From Parietaria judaica (taxonomy: Eukaryota > Streptophyta > Magnoliopsida > Rosales > Urticaceae), in assembly GCA_954871525.1 (NCBI GenBank), contig OX940865.1:20816420-20880419 (forward strand): a DNA stretch of 64,000 nt, given 5' to 3'. Each line of letters starts with the position of its first letter. Position 1 is the first letter of the stretch. The position numbers were made by a program, and so were the translations under genes. This document shows, one piece after another, positions 40,144 through 50,623 of the stretch. The notes beneath the pieces were generated by a model, which saw only the letters and a list, made by a program, of their open reading frames with translations, was not told where the DNA came from and did no database searches.

Positions 40144-43100
40144 ATGGCGGAACTTGCTTACGGTGTGGCTGTAAATATCTTGGAGAAGCTCGGCTCCTTT
40201 GCTTACGAGGAGGTTAGCTTGGCGGTTGGCATGAAAAAGGACTTGAAGAAGCTCCATGACAAGACTTTTCTGCTCCAATCGGTTCTCGGAGATGCCGAGA
40301 AGAAGCAGGCGCGGGACGAGCGCCTGCAGATGTGGCTGGTCCGCGTCAAAGACGTCTTCAACGACGCCGTTGACGTCCTCGATGAGTTCGAGTGCGAGAT
40401 GCTGAGGCGCCAAGTGGTGAAGGAGTATGGCAGAGCTGGAAGAAAGGTAAGCCGTTTCTTTTCACCTGCCAATCCGATTACTTTACGACTTAGCATCGCT
40501 CATAAAGTCAAGGAGATAAGAGGGAGACTTGATGAGATTGCTGGAGACATGGCTCAGTTCCAGCTGATCGCAACTCTGCTGAATGTTAACGAAGAGCATG
40601 TCCCGCTGTCTGGTCGGATGAGGCAACCGTTTGTCAAGGTCTCGGAGGTCATCGGAAGAGACGATGAAAAAGCTGCGATCCTCAATATGTTGCTGAGCAA
40701 AGATGGCGATGATCTTTCTGTTATTCCTATTGTAGGAATCGGTGGTTTGGGGAAAACCACGCTTGCCCAGTCCGTATTCGAAGATGCCAAGCTTAATGAG
40801 AAGTTTGATATGAAGCTTTGGGTGTGTGTCTCTCTGGAATTTGATGTCATCCGTCTTAAGAAAGAAATTCTCAAGGAAATTAAGATAGAGGGTGATCTTA
40901 GCAACTTGTCAATACAACAATTGCATAATTCCTTGCGAGGCAATCTTCAGGGGAAAAAGTTCTTGCTCGTATTGGACGATGTATGGAACGAAGACCGCTA
41001 CAAATGGCTCGAATTGAGGGAGCTACTGGTCGTTGGCACGAAAGGAAGCAAGGTGATCGTGACTACCCGTAGCACTTCGGTCTCTTCTGTTATGACCAGA
41101 ACTCCTCCCTATGAATTGAAAGGTCTCTCTAAAGAATCTTCGATGTCACTCTTGTTCACACATGCGTTTGGCGATGAAAAGCTAGCCGAGCAATACCCGA
41201 GGCTCAAGGACATCGGCAAGGAGATCGCAAGAAAATGTCACAATGTTCCTTTAGCATTGAAGACGTTGGGGAGCCAACTTTACTCAAAGGATGAAGCTGA
41301 ATGGAAGCGTGTGAGAGATCACGATATTTGGGAGCTGGAGCGAGTGGATGGACGCATCTTACCTGCGTTGCGTTTGAGTTATAATACAATGTCGCCCTGT
41401 CTGAAACATTGCTTTGCTAGTTGTTCAATGTTCCCAGATGGTGCAACGATGAAACAAATTGAATTGATTTCAATTTGGATGGCACTTGGAATCCTTCATT
41501 CACCGGGCGAAGATATGGAGTTGGAATTTATTGCCGAAATGCAGCTCAAAGAGTTACGTGCTAGATCTTTCATCCAATATGGTGAAGCTGATGATGAACA
41601 CGTCGTTGAACAGCCGGATTTCGGAGTTCTTAGCAATTACAAAATGCACGATTTGGTTCACGATCTAGCATGTTCTGTCACCAATCATGAGTGTTGCATC
41701 ATCAAATCAGACAGGCAGATTTTATCTAACAGAGTGAGGCATCTAAGGATATCTTTGAGTGAAAATAACATCACATTCATAGAAACTTGTGAAAGGTTAT
41801 GGAGCCTCCACTTTGATGATAAGTCAACATACAAGATAACAGAGTTTTTCCTTTCAACTTGCATTACGCGGCTGAGATATTTACGGCTGTTTGATTTGAA
41901 GAATTTATCTTTTAAGGTGTTTCCAAGTTCTATTGGAAACCTTAAACATTTGAGATATCTCAATTTGTCAGGGAACAAAGAGATTAAGAGACTCCCTGAT
42001 TCAGTATGTCAGCTCCAAAGTTTGCAAACTCTCTTGCTTGGTGGATGTGTTGAGCTTGAGGAGTTGCCAAAAGATATACAGAGATTGATAAGTCTAAGGA
42101 CTTTGGTCGTAACGACAAAGCAGATGGAATTTCCCGAGAATGGGATTGGATGCTTAAAATCTCTACGCACTCTGATTATCAAGCAATCCGAGAATCTAAG
42201 ATCTTTACCGTATGATTTGAAACACTGTACCACATTGCGTACTCTAGTTCTAACAAGCTGCGGTGAACTTAACCTTGCACGTGAATACGACGATACTACC
42301 GTTGAGCTAAGCCTTCAGAAGATACTAATAGTTGGACTACCCGAATTGACTGGGTTGCCGCAATGGATGAAAGGAGCTTCAGGAGCGCTTAAGGTTTTGA
42401 TTATAAGATACTGCAAAAGCTTGGCTGTATTACCAGAATGGTTACCGAAGTCCACAGAGTTACATACACTTATAGTTTGTCATTGCAAAGGGTTAGTAAA
42501 TCTACCGAATGGGATTCAACAGCTTGCTTCCTTAGCACATTTAGAGATTGAACACAACGAAGAGTTGCAATTGGCAAGTGGAATTGATGAGATTGTCATG
42601 CCATTAATCCTTCAAAGAGTTATCATTTCAAAGTTACCTCAAACAAGAGCTCTGCCTCAATGGTTAAATGGAGCTTCAAACACTCTCAAGGATTTAAAGA
42701 TCAACGACTGTCCCAACCTCATTGAACTCCCAGGAAGGATGTCACATTTCTTGTCACTCGAGAAACTTGCAATCGAGAATTGTAAAGATTTAGTGGTGTT
42801 TCCAGAGGGGATGGAATGCCTCACTTCCCTAGTAAGTTTAGCTGTCTCAAATTGCCGAAAACTTGAGTTGGCAAGCCGATCCAATGAAGTCGTTCTATTG
42901 AGTCTTCAAACTTTCGAAATTAATTTACTTCCAGAGACAACAAGTATACCAAAGTGGTTACAAGGAGCTTCAAGCATGCTAAGGAATTTTGTGGTTAGTA
43001 ACTGTCCCAAACTAGCTGCGTTGCCAGAAAGGATGTCGAGTTTCTCGTCACTCGAGAAAATTGTAATCAGGAATTGCGGAGAATTACTGGTGTTACCAGA

Positions 43101-43875
43101 AGGGGTTGGATGCCTCACTTCCCTTAAAAGTTTAGTTATTTCAGACTGCCGAAAACTTGAGTTGGCAAGTGAATCCGATGAGGTCGTTCAGTTGAGTCTT
43201 CAACATTTTGAAATCACTTTACTTCCACAGACAACAAGTATACCAAAGTGGTTACAAGGAGCTTCAAGCGCGCTAAAGAATTTTGAGGTAAGAAACTGTC
43301 CCAAACTTGTCACATTGCCCGAGTGGTTGCCAATTTTTTCATCACTCAATAGGATTACGATAACGAGATGTTATCATTTATCATCCCTACCGAAGAGCAT
43401 GCCGCACCTAACGTCCCTCACAAGTTTAGAGATTAGATCTTGCGAATGGCTTGAATTGGCAAGTGAATCTAGTGAAATTGTTCATTTGAGCCTTCAAAGC
43501 TTTAAAATGGACTATCTTCCAAAGACAACCACTTTGCCGCAGTGGCTGCGAGGAGCCGCTCACACATTGAAGACTATGCATATACGAAATTGTCCCCAGT
43601 TAGCTGCTTTGCCAGAGTGGTTGGTGAAGCTCACTTCGCTCGAGAATCTTGTCATCGAAAACTGTCCGAAGCTGTTGTCTTTTCCCGAGGGAATGTCAGG
43701 CCTCACATCCTTGACACATTTGGAAGTTTATTATCCATGCCTTGCTTTTTTCGAAAGATACCAACCACAAATGGGTGGAGAATGGTCAGCTATATCTCAT
43801 GTGCCAAATTTTAGCATAGTTCATGGTAACAAAATGATCCTACACTCACTTGCATATATCATTATGAATTTATAG
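40144..43875 (+). CDS. CC-NB-ARC-LRR immune receptor (NLR1), 1243 aa
   Basis: Intracellular immune receptor of the RGA-type CNL class. An Rx-like coiled-coil N-terminus (residues 1-150) has an EDVID-like DVLDEFECE segment. The NB-ARC domain has P-loop GIGGLGKTTLAQ (about 198-209), kinase-2 FLLVLDDVW, RNBS-B KVIVTTRS, GLPL-type VPLALKTLG, a CLKHCF RNBS-D motif and MHD in YKMHDLVHDLA (about 498). The LRR region runs from about 570 to 1215 and contains five copies of a 98-codon module. The start ATG (context accATGg) aligns with that of NLR2; upstream in-frame codons include no ATG. It reads as one exon. A possible donor (catg|gtaaca, after 43825) near the end might replace the last 16 residues if spliced. 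All NB-ARC motifs look functional. Confidence 0.95.
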   Translation: MAELAYGVAVNILEKLGSFAYEEVSLAVGMKKDLKKLHDKTFLLQSVLGDAEKKQARDERLQMWLVRVKDVFNDAVDVLDEFECEMLRRQVVKEYGRAGRKVSRFFSPANPITLRLSIAHKVKEIRGRLDEIAGDMAQFQLIATLLNVNEEHVPLSGRMRQPFVKVSEVIGRDDEKAAILNMLLSKDGDDLSVIPIVGIGGLGKTTLAQSVFEDAKLNEKFDMKLWVCVSLEFDVIRLKKEILKEIKIEGDLSNLSIQQLHNSLRGNLQGKKFLLVLDDVWNEDRYKWLELRELLVVGTKGSKVIVTTRSTSVSSVMTRTPPYELKGLSKESSMSLLFTHAFGDEKLAEQYPRLKDIGKEIARKCHNVPLALKTLGSQLYSKDEAEWKRVRDHDIWELERVDGRILPALRLSYNTMSPCLKHCFASCSMFPDGATMKQIELISIWMALGILHSPGEDMELEFIAEMQLKELRARSFIQYGEADDEHVVEQPDFGVLSNYKMHDLVHDLACSVTNHECCIIKSDRQILSNRVRHLRISLSENNITFIETCERLWSLHFDDKSTYKITEFFLSTCITRLRYLRLFDLKNLSFKVFPSSIGNLKHLRYLNLSGNKEIKRLPDSVCQLQSLQTLLLGGCVELEELPKDIQRLISLRTLVVTTKQMEFPENGIGCLKSLRTLIIKQSENLRSLPYDLKHCTTLRTLVLTSCGELNLAREYDDTTVELSLQKILIVGLPELTGLPQWMKGASGALKVLIIRYCKSLAVLPEWLPKSTELHTLIVCHCKGLVNLPNGIQQLASLAHLEIEHNEELQLASGIDEIVMPLILQRVIISKLPQTRALPQWLNGASNTLKDLKINDCPNLIELPGRMSHFLSLEKLAIENCKDLVVFPEGMECLTSLVSLAVSNCRKLELASRSNEVVLLSLQTFEINLLPETTSIPKWLQGASSMLRNFVVSNCPKLAALPERMSSFSSLEKIVIRNCGELLVLPEGVGCLTSLKSLVISDCRKLELASESDEVVQLSLQHFEITLLPQTTSIPKWLQGASSALKNFEVRNCPKLVTLPEWLPIFSSLNRITITRCYHLSSLPKSMPHLTSLTSLEIRSCEWLELASESSEIVHLSLQSFKMDYLPKTTTLPQWLRGAAHTLKTMHIRNCPQLAALPEWLVKLTSLENLVIENCPKLLSFPEGMSGLTSLTHLEVYYPCLAFFERYQPQMGGEWSAISHVPNFSIVHGNKMILHSLAYIIMNL
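42307..43779 (+). repeat. Five tandem 98-codon LRR modules inside NLR1
   Basis: The module start (LSLQ..., then LPxTxxxPxWLxGAS, NCPxLxxLPE and CRKLELAS) recurs at 42307, 42604, 42898, 43192 and 43486. The spacings are 297, 294, 294 and 294 nt. Modules 3 and 4 are the most alike. NLR2 has one such module, so the array grew by in-frame unequal crossing-over within NLR1's lineage or shrank in NLR2's. Confidence 0.9.
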
Positions 43876-44580
43876 ATTTTTTTTAGTAATTACCTAAACA
43901 TCGGCTCAATAGTATAATTTTCTCATCGTAAATCAGCGTTACTTCATATAGATTCTGAATTTATGTACTCTTTTATGCTTTCAACTACTGAAATCGACAA
44001 ATTAAACTAGTAAATAACAAATAATTTAATTTGTTATTTATGGTAACAATTTGTATGTGACATTTTCCCAATCAAATTCTATCAGTAGCAATAATATGAC
44101 TAAAATTTATTTTTCAATTTACCCTAGAATTACTTTATATAGTTAGACACTGCAATTTTATTTATTTTTCTAATAAACCTAAAAATCTTATTGGATTTAG
44201 AAATTTCATAATAAGGCCAAGTTTTTCATATCAAACTTCATGTGTGTGTAGAAATCCATGGACTCAATGCTTCATTGAGGCTGTATAATTGAAAGTTTGA
44301 CAGAATTCTTGTCTTCTTAAAAAATTTAGGTAATATTTGCTACAGGAACTAAAGAGGGAGAGTATTGAAGAAGGGGAAGTTCTCATAGGCAAGCATTGCT
44401 AGTGGCCAAATCATCGAGTATATCGCAAATTGGATTCGTGGTCGTTCAACGAAAATACCTTCACACGTATGCTCATTTTAATAATCCGCATGTAATATTC
44501 ATCAACTTTCTTTTTTTTTCTCTGTTTTAGAGAACTTGATGTAATTGAAACATCAGTGGTTTGCTTTTCTCTTGTAATAG

Positions 44581-45327
44581 GTGATACAGAAGTTCGATGA
44601 GGCGAGAAACAACCAGAGTTAACGGAAAGCGGTTCGAATTCTGGGAAGATCACACGTTTAATTCTTTCAAAAGTAATGACATGCTCTGGTTGGCTCTAAC
44701 ATATCCTCATTAACTTCATTTTGTCTCCCACCTTCTTTGCTTCTTTCTGATGTTGATTTTCTCTTCGAACGGGTGGTAGACGAGTTCAATCAAATTGTCT
44801 GCGTCGATATCGAGGAAGATCTAGATATAGCAGAAGGAACTGGCAATAATGGGACACCATGTGTTCTTCATTTCAAAACCCGAGGTTGGGTCTACTCATT
44901 AATTTAACCTCACAAATGTCACCATTGCTCTCTATATGTCCCATTTAGATATGATTTTCTCTTATGGAAGGTGATCATATAGCCGAGCTCGAAGAGGATG
45001 TTCACTTTCTAGAAATCGATATCGAGGAAGATCCAGTGCCTCCAGTAGTTGATAATAGTTATTCTCTGAAGGTTGCTTTAATTTACCCTTTTAGACGTAG
45101 TTTCTCTCATTTCTATATTGATTCTTAAAAAAATTCTGTTTCCTTCTGACGCTGAACCGATTCTGATGTTATCATAAAACGCGCATATTTCATTTTCACA
45201 TAGGCAGATGATGGACTGCTAAGTAATTCAATCAGCTGTTGAAACCGACGTCGAGGAAGATCCAGAAGTAGCGGAATTATGGGGAAACCATGCATGCAAT
45301 ATGTCAAAAGTCAAGACATGATCAGGT
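44581..45327 (+). pseudogene. Cluster of four broken copies of NTRC exon 9
   Basis: The fragments are 44581-44690 (VIQKFDEA, with an early stop), 44773-44887 (VVDEFNQIVCVDIEEDLDIAEG, then NNGTPCVLHFKT, still in frame), 44971-45055 ([17 protein letters not shown]) and 45221-45327 ([16 protein letters not shown]). The last three match the three fragments at 34781-35289 in order and spacing. The second keeps the cis-proline GTPC segment without a stop but lacks about four residues present in NTRC. There is no CGPC exon and no gene-like start, so these are exon-level pseudogene copies. Confidence 0.8.
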
Positions 45328-46230
45328 TAGTTTTGCTTTACCCATGCAAAAATTAAGGTATAATCAGTAATACCCACAATATTCGTGTGGTTTAACTGTG
45401 CAGAGTGTCGAGTGTTTTTGTCTTCTGCAATGGGAGTGATGATCTTGGTGGCGTAAGCGTCGTTTTGGATCGTGGATTCTCACTCCTCTCCCGTATTAGC
45501 AATTTGGTGTGTTTGTACAAAAATATATCACAAGTTTGACTAACTTTGTCGAATTCCATCAATCTTGGTAGGTATTTTGTTGTGATGCCTCTAGGTGTTA
45601 CTAGAGAAGAACTTGGTGTAACCCGTTGATTTGATTAGTGGAAGATTTAAGTGGCTTACGAGTCCCGTGTTGTTAATTTCTGCTTGAATTGCGTTCCTTG
45701 ATTTTACCAAATTAATTACTTGCTTTTTGTTGCCTATTTGATTACAGAAAAAAAGAAAAAAGGGGGAGTATTCTGTTGGCTCTAGCTCGCTTAATATCGT
45801 ATTTGTTATAATTCAACGGATAGGTGTTAGAAGTTACGACAAGTTAGGATTCTCGAAACGCACTTATGCTATCGAGGTCCGCTTGAATCCAAGTTTGGCC
45901 AGCTCTGTATCGAGATGAAAACAAATATTTATACTTGAGACACAAAAATACGTAGCATTCGACATCCTTGACCTTCTCTACTACAAGTCTCTTATGAAAA
46001 TAGTAATATTGTCATGACAAACAGACAGAAAAATGTAATCACTAATTACATGCATTTATTTCTCATCAGAATCTCTTGTTAGACCGTCGTTTATCGTGCG
46101 AGTTTTATCTCCCCCTATCGATCAGAAATAGATTTCAAAAATATACAATTTGACCATTATAACTTTTAGCTTCTCATTCGATTTAGTTGAAATTCAAGTT
46201 CATCTAATGGTTTTTTGATATTTTTTTTGG

Positions 46231-47217
46231 GTAAACTGCGGCTAATGTACTCAATGTTTGATTTTGTGCGGATTATGTACCCAATGTTTATTTTTGGCAG
46301 CTAATGTACTTAATGTTTGATCCGTTAGATATTTTTAGGTTTTCCGTCAGTTGACCGTTAGAGAGTTATCCTCCTCTATATGACACTTTTCGTATTTTTG
46401 ACATAACTCACTCATATTTTATCCAAATTTTATGCACGACCTATGGTTGGAAATATAAGAGATATATCTACAACTTTGGTTATTTAAGTTTTGTAAAATA
46501 AGTTTTAAAAAAATACGAAATTTCAAGTACAACGTAAAATTGGACATTAGTTTGATGCAAAATATTTGTTTTAAGCAAATTTTAATATGCTTAATGATTT
46601 TTTATGATGAAACGTAAAAGAAAAAAGTTTTGGATAAATATTTTATCTTTCCAACGAGTGTTTATTTATAAATTTTGGATAAAAAATGAGTGAGTTATGC
46701 CAAAAATATGAAATATTATTTCACATCACATCTTTCATATTTTTGGCATAACTCACTCATTTTTTGTCAAAAATATATAAATAAACACCCATTGGAAAGA
46801 TAAAACATTTATATACAACTTTTTGCTTATAAGTTTCATCATAAAAAAGTCATTAAGTATATTAAAATTTGATCGAAACAAATATTTTGCATTAAACTAA
46901 TGTCCACTTGTATGTTATATTTGAAATTTCGTATTGTTATTAAACTTATTTTACGAAACTTAAAACACCAAATTTGTAGATCTATCTCTTATCTTTCCAA
47001 CCATAGGTAGTGCATAAAATTTGGACAAAAAATGAGTGAGTTATGTCAAAAATACGAAAAGTGTACATATAGAGGAGGATAACTCTCTAACGGTCAACTG
47101 ACGGAAAACCCAAAAATATCTAACGGATCAAATATTGGGTACATTAGCCGCTGAAAATAAACATTAGGTACATAATCCGCACAAAATCAAACATTGGATA
47201 CATTAGCCGCAGTTTAC
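46231..47217. mobile_element. 987-bp foldback element (near-perfect palindrome)
   Basis: It begins gtaaactgcggctaatgta and ends tacattagccgcagtttac. Each arm is about 480 bp and pairs along nearly its full length, for example gttgaccgttagagagttat near 46350 with its complement near 47085, leaving almost no loop. There is no coding content. Both sides are T-rich, so a target duplication cannot be called. A MULE-type foldback is possible. Confidence 0.9.
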
Positions 47218-47968
47218 CTTTTTTTTTTAATAAGAAAATGTGAATGCTCCTTATCTGATATTCCGATCTTTGCGGGCCCAAGATATATAATTCCACGAGG
47301 CGGAGAACTTTTTCAGGACAAATTAAACCTACTACAAGATAAAAATTTGAAAAATATGTATTTAAGGGTAAAAAATTGAATAAAATAAAAATTGGTGGCG
47401 GCAATTGTCCCTATTTGCACCAACGTGTGTCCGCTCCCATTATACTTTGGTAATTCGACAACATATGCAATTATATTATTTATTATGTATTAAATCATAA
47501 GCGTTCTTCATTTTTTATTTCTTCGAGCTCAAATAATTATATTGTTTACTTAGATATGTGAATTTTCGGACTTTTTTTTTTATATCTCCTAAGAGAAAGA
47601 ATAATTTCTGCATTAGAGCATTTACTTAACAGATTGATTTATGAACATGCAAAATAAGAGCTTTGTCGATTTCTCAATATAAAATACTTCTTTAATGTTT
47701 GCGACATATTCTTATAAATGACATTTTATAAACAAAGAACCTGAAAAAGCTACGAATATTAAGCCATTAACGATGAAAAAGCAAAGAAAAATTCATTAAA
47801 AATGAAAAAAAGAAAGGGAAGAACACGTTAACAACTTTAGAATGACTAAGAAAAGAATCTCTTTAGACATATCCAAGACTCATCAAACAAAGAAACAAGC
47901 AATCAATCAATCAATCGGATCGTAATTTCTCTCACTAGAAACTTTCTCAGAAGAAATTTTCAGCATCA

Positions 47969-50623
47969 ATGGCGGAACTTGCTTACGGTTTAGCCGTAAT
48001 TACGTTGGAAAAGCTCGGCTTCGTTTTCCGCAAATATCTTAGCTTGGTGTTCGGCATGAAGAAGGACTTGAAGAAGCTCGAGGAGATGACATTGCATCTC
48101 GCAGCTGTTCTCGAGAAAGCTGAGAAGAAGCAAGCAAACAACGAGCATGATCTGAAAATGTGGTTGGTGCCCCTGAAAGACATCTTTGACGATGCCATTG
48201 ACGTGCTTGATGAGTTCGAGTGCGAGGCTCTGAGGCGTCAAGTGGTGAAGGAATATGGCAGCTACGGAAAGAAGGTAAACCGTTTCTTTTCACGCGCCAA
48301 TCCGATTGCTTTTCGCTTTAGCATCGCTTATAAGGTCAAGGAGATTAGACGTAGGCTTCATGACATTACTGAAAACATGGCTAAGGTAAACTTGATCAAC
48401 ACTCATCTGAAGATTGACGAGGAACGAAGCCATAAATCCGATCAAATGACGCACTCGTTTGTTGATCCGTTGGATATCATCGGAAGAGAAGAAGACAAAG
48501 CTGCGGTCATAGATATGTTGCTTAGCCAAGATGATCACGATAATGATGATCGTTATTCCGTCGTTCCTATAGTAGGAATAGCAGGTTTGGGAAAGACCGC
48601 GCTTGCCAAGTTAGTGTACAATGATTCCGAAGTTGGTAAGAAGTTCGATGTGAAGCTATGGGTACGCGTGACTCGCAATTTCGATGTTTCTCGTTTATTA
48701 AGAGACATTCTGAAGGAAGCAAAGACAAAGGACGACATTAAGACAAAGGACGACATTAATAACATGACGCCACAACAAGTGCAGACCTCCTTGCGAGGGA
48801 ATGTCCAAGGCAAAAAGTTGTTGCTCGTATTCGATGATGTGTGGATCGAAGACCGGACAAAATGGCTCGAATTGACGGAGTTCTTGGCTGCCAGTGCCAA
48901 AGGAAGCAAAGTGATTGTGACGGCGCGTAGCACTAAAGTCTCTTCAATCATGACTAGAACTAAACCGTATCATTTGGAAGCTCTCTCTGATGAATTTTCT
49001 GAGTCATTGTTCTTCACATGTGCGTTTGGTGATGAGAAGCTAGCTGAACGACACCCGAGGCTCAGAGAAATTGGCATAACGATAGCAGGAAAGTGTGCCG
49101 GTGTACCGTTACTGTTGAAGACATTAGGAAGCCTACTGTATTCGAAGGATGAAGATGAATGGAAGCATGTGAGAGATCACGAAATCTGGGAGTTAGAGCA
49201 AGAGGAACGTCGCTACTTACATGCGCTGCATTTGACTTACAACACCATGTCGTCGTGCTTGAAACAATGCTTTGCTTATTATCGAATATTCCCAATTTTT
49301 TCATCAATGATGGCCCTTGACTTGATCTCCATTTGGATGGCGCTCGGGATCCTTTATTCACCGAAGAAAAATATGGCGTTAGAGGATATTGCCCAGCAAC
49401 AACTCAAAGAGTTAGAAGCTAGCTCTTTCATTCAGTGTGATGATTCCGTGGATGAAGAAGACATTACGTTGGATTTCGATGTCTTCAAGAGTTATAAGAT
49501 GCACGATTTGGTTTACGATCTAGCATGTTTTGTCGGAAGCGGAAAATCTGATACAATGAGACATTTGAGGGTACCTTTTGATCAAGAAAGTCTAGCATCT
49601 GCAAAGATTTCAAAAAAATTACTGAGACTCTATCTTGATGATTCTTTTACAGATGATGATGTAACAGAGTCTGTGCTTTCCACATGCATCGCGAAAATGA
49701 GATACTTGCGAGTGTTTGATTTAAAAGATTTAGCTTTCGAGGTTTTGCCGAGTTCTATAGGGACCCTCAAGCATTTGAGATATCTTAATTTATCGAATAA
49801 TAGAGTGATTAAGAGGCTTCCTGACTCAATATGCGAGCTACAAAGTCTGCAGACGCTCTTGCTCGGCGGATGTGAGGAGCTTGAGGAATTGCCAAAAGAT
49901 ATAAGGAAATTGGTAAGTCTAATAACTTTGGCCATCACGACGAAACAAGTCCGCTTTCCGGAGAATGGGATTGGACTCTTAAAGTCTATACGCATTCTGA
50001 TTATTGTAGACTGCATAAATCTGAGATTCTTACCGCATGACTTGAGATCTTGTATCACATTACATACTTTCGTACTGGTAGGCTGTGGTGAACTCGATCT
50101 TGAGTGCGGATCAGATGAAACTAACGTTGAGCTAAGCCTTCGAAGAATATATATAGATGGCCTACCGATGATTACCGGCTTTCCCCAATGGCTTAAACAA
50201 GCTTCTGGAACACTTCAGATTCTGACTATTTCAGATTGCGCGAACTTGGATATATTACCAGACTGGTTGGCAGCGCTCACTTCGCTTCAGAAGCTCACCA
50301 TTAAAGAGTGTCCAAAGTTGTCGTCTTTGCCGGAGGGAGACTTGTGTCTCGCGTCCTTGACACATTTGAAGATTAAATCTCCATCCTCTGCTTTATATGA
50401 AAGATACCAGCCTAAAACCGGCAGGGGTTGGGCGGCTATATCCCACATTCCAAACATTCATATCGGTAGTCCGCAAGAGGTAAGCATATGAATCCGTTTT
50501 TGCATGTAGTTTATATAATATTTATTTGCAAGTAGAAATTCCAGAATACGGATAAGTCACTCATCTCAAACTTCTTCATTCTTGTTTTTGCAGAGCGTGT
50601 CATCAAGCCAAGACCAGAGCTAA
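47969..50623 (+). CDS. CC-NB-ARC-LRR immune receptor (NLR2), two exons, 846 aa
   Basis: Tandem paralogue of NLR1. Exon 1 is 47969-50479 and exon 2 is 50594-50623. Exon 1 ends IGSPQE at a donor (gag|gtaagc), and exon 2 after tttgcag adds SVSSSQDQS and a stop. Without splicing the frame ends after EVSI at 50491. A coiled-coil domain with DVLDEFECE is followed by NB-ARC: P-loop GIAGLGKTALAK (about 202-213), kinase-2 LLLVFDDVW, RNBS-B KVIVTARS, VPLLLKTLG, CLKQCFAYY and MHD in YKMHDLVYDLA (about 509). The LRR region is short, with one copy of the module repeated in NLR1. Unusual residues are A for T after GKT, F in kinase-2 and TAR for TTR. A 15-nt tandem duplication gives TKDDIKTKDDIN. Probably functional, with altered nucleotide-site residues. 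Confidence 0.92.

Larger units (their letters stand above)
43876..47968. other. Region between NLR1 and NLR2: exon copies and a giant hairpin element
   Basis: About 4.1 kb without an intact gene. It holds the NLR1 3' UTR, four broken NTRC exon-9 copies (44581-45327), sequence matching the flanks of the first cluster up to about 45710, and a 987-bp foldback element (46231-47217). The NLR2 promoter should lie in the last few hundred bases. Nothing recognisable was seen at 45720-46230. Confidence 0.7.

Noticed and set aside
40203..43118. Several minus-strand open frames of 60-130 codons in NLR1 (similar ones in NLR2)
   Set aside because: They lie opposite a clear single-exon coding region and have no motifs of their own.
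44632..44645. ggttcgaattc resembling a tRNA B box
   Set aside because: It lies inside a broken NTRC exon-9 copy, and there is no A box at the right distance.
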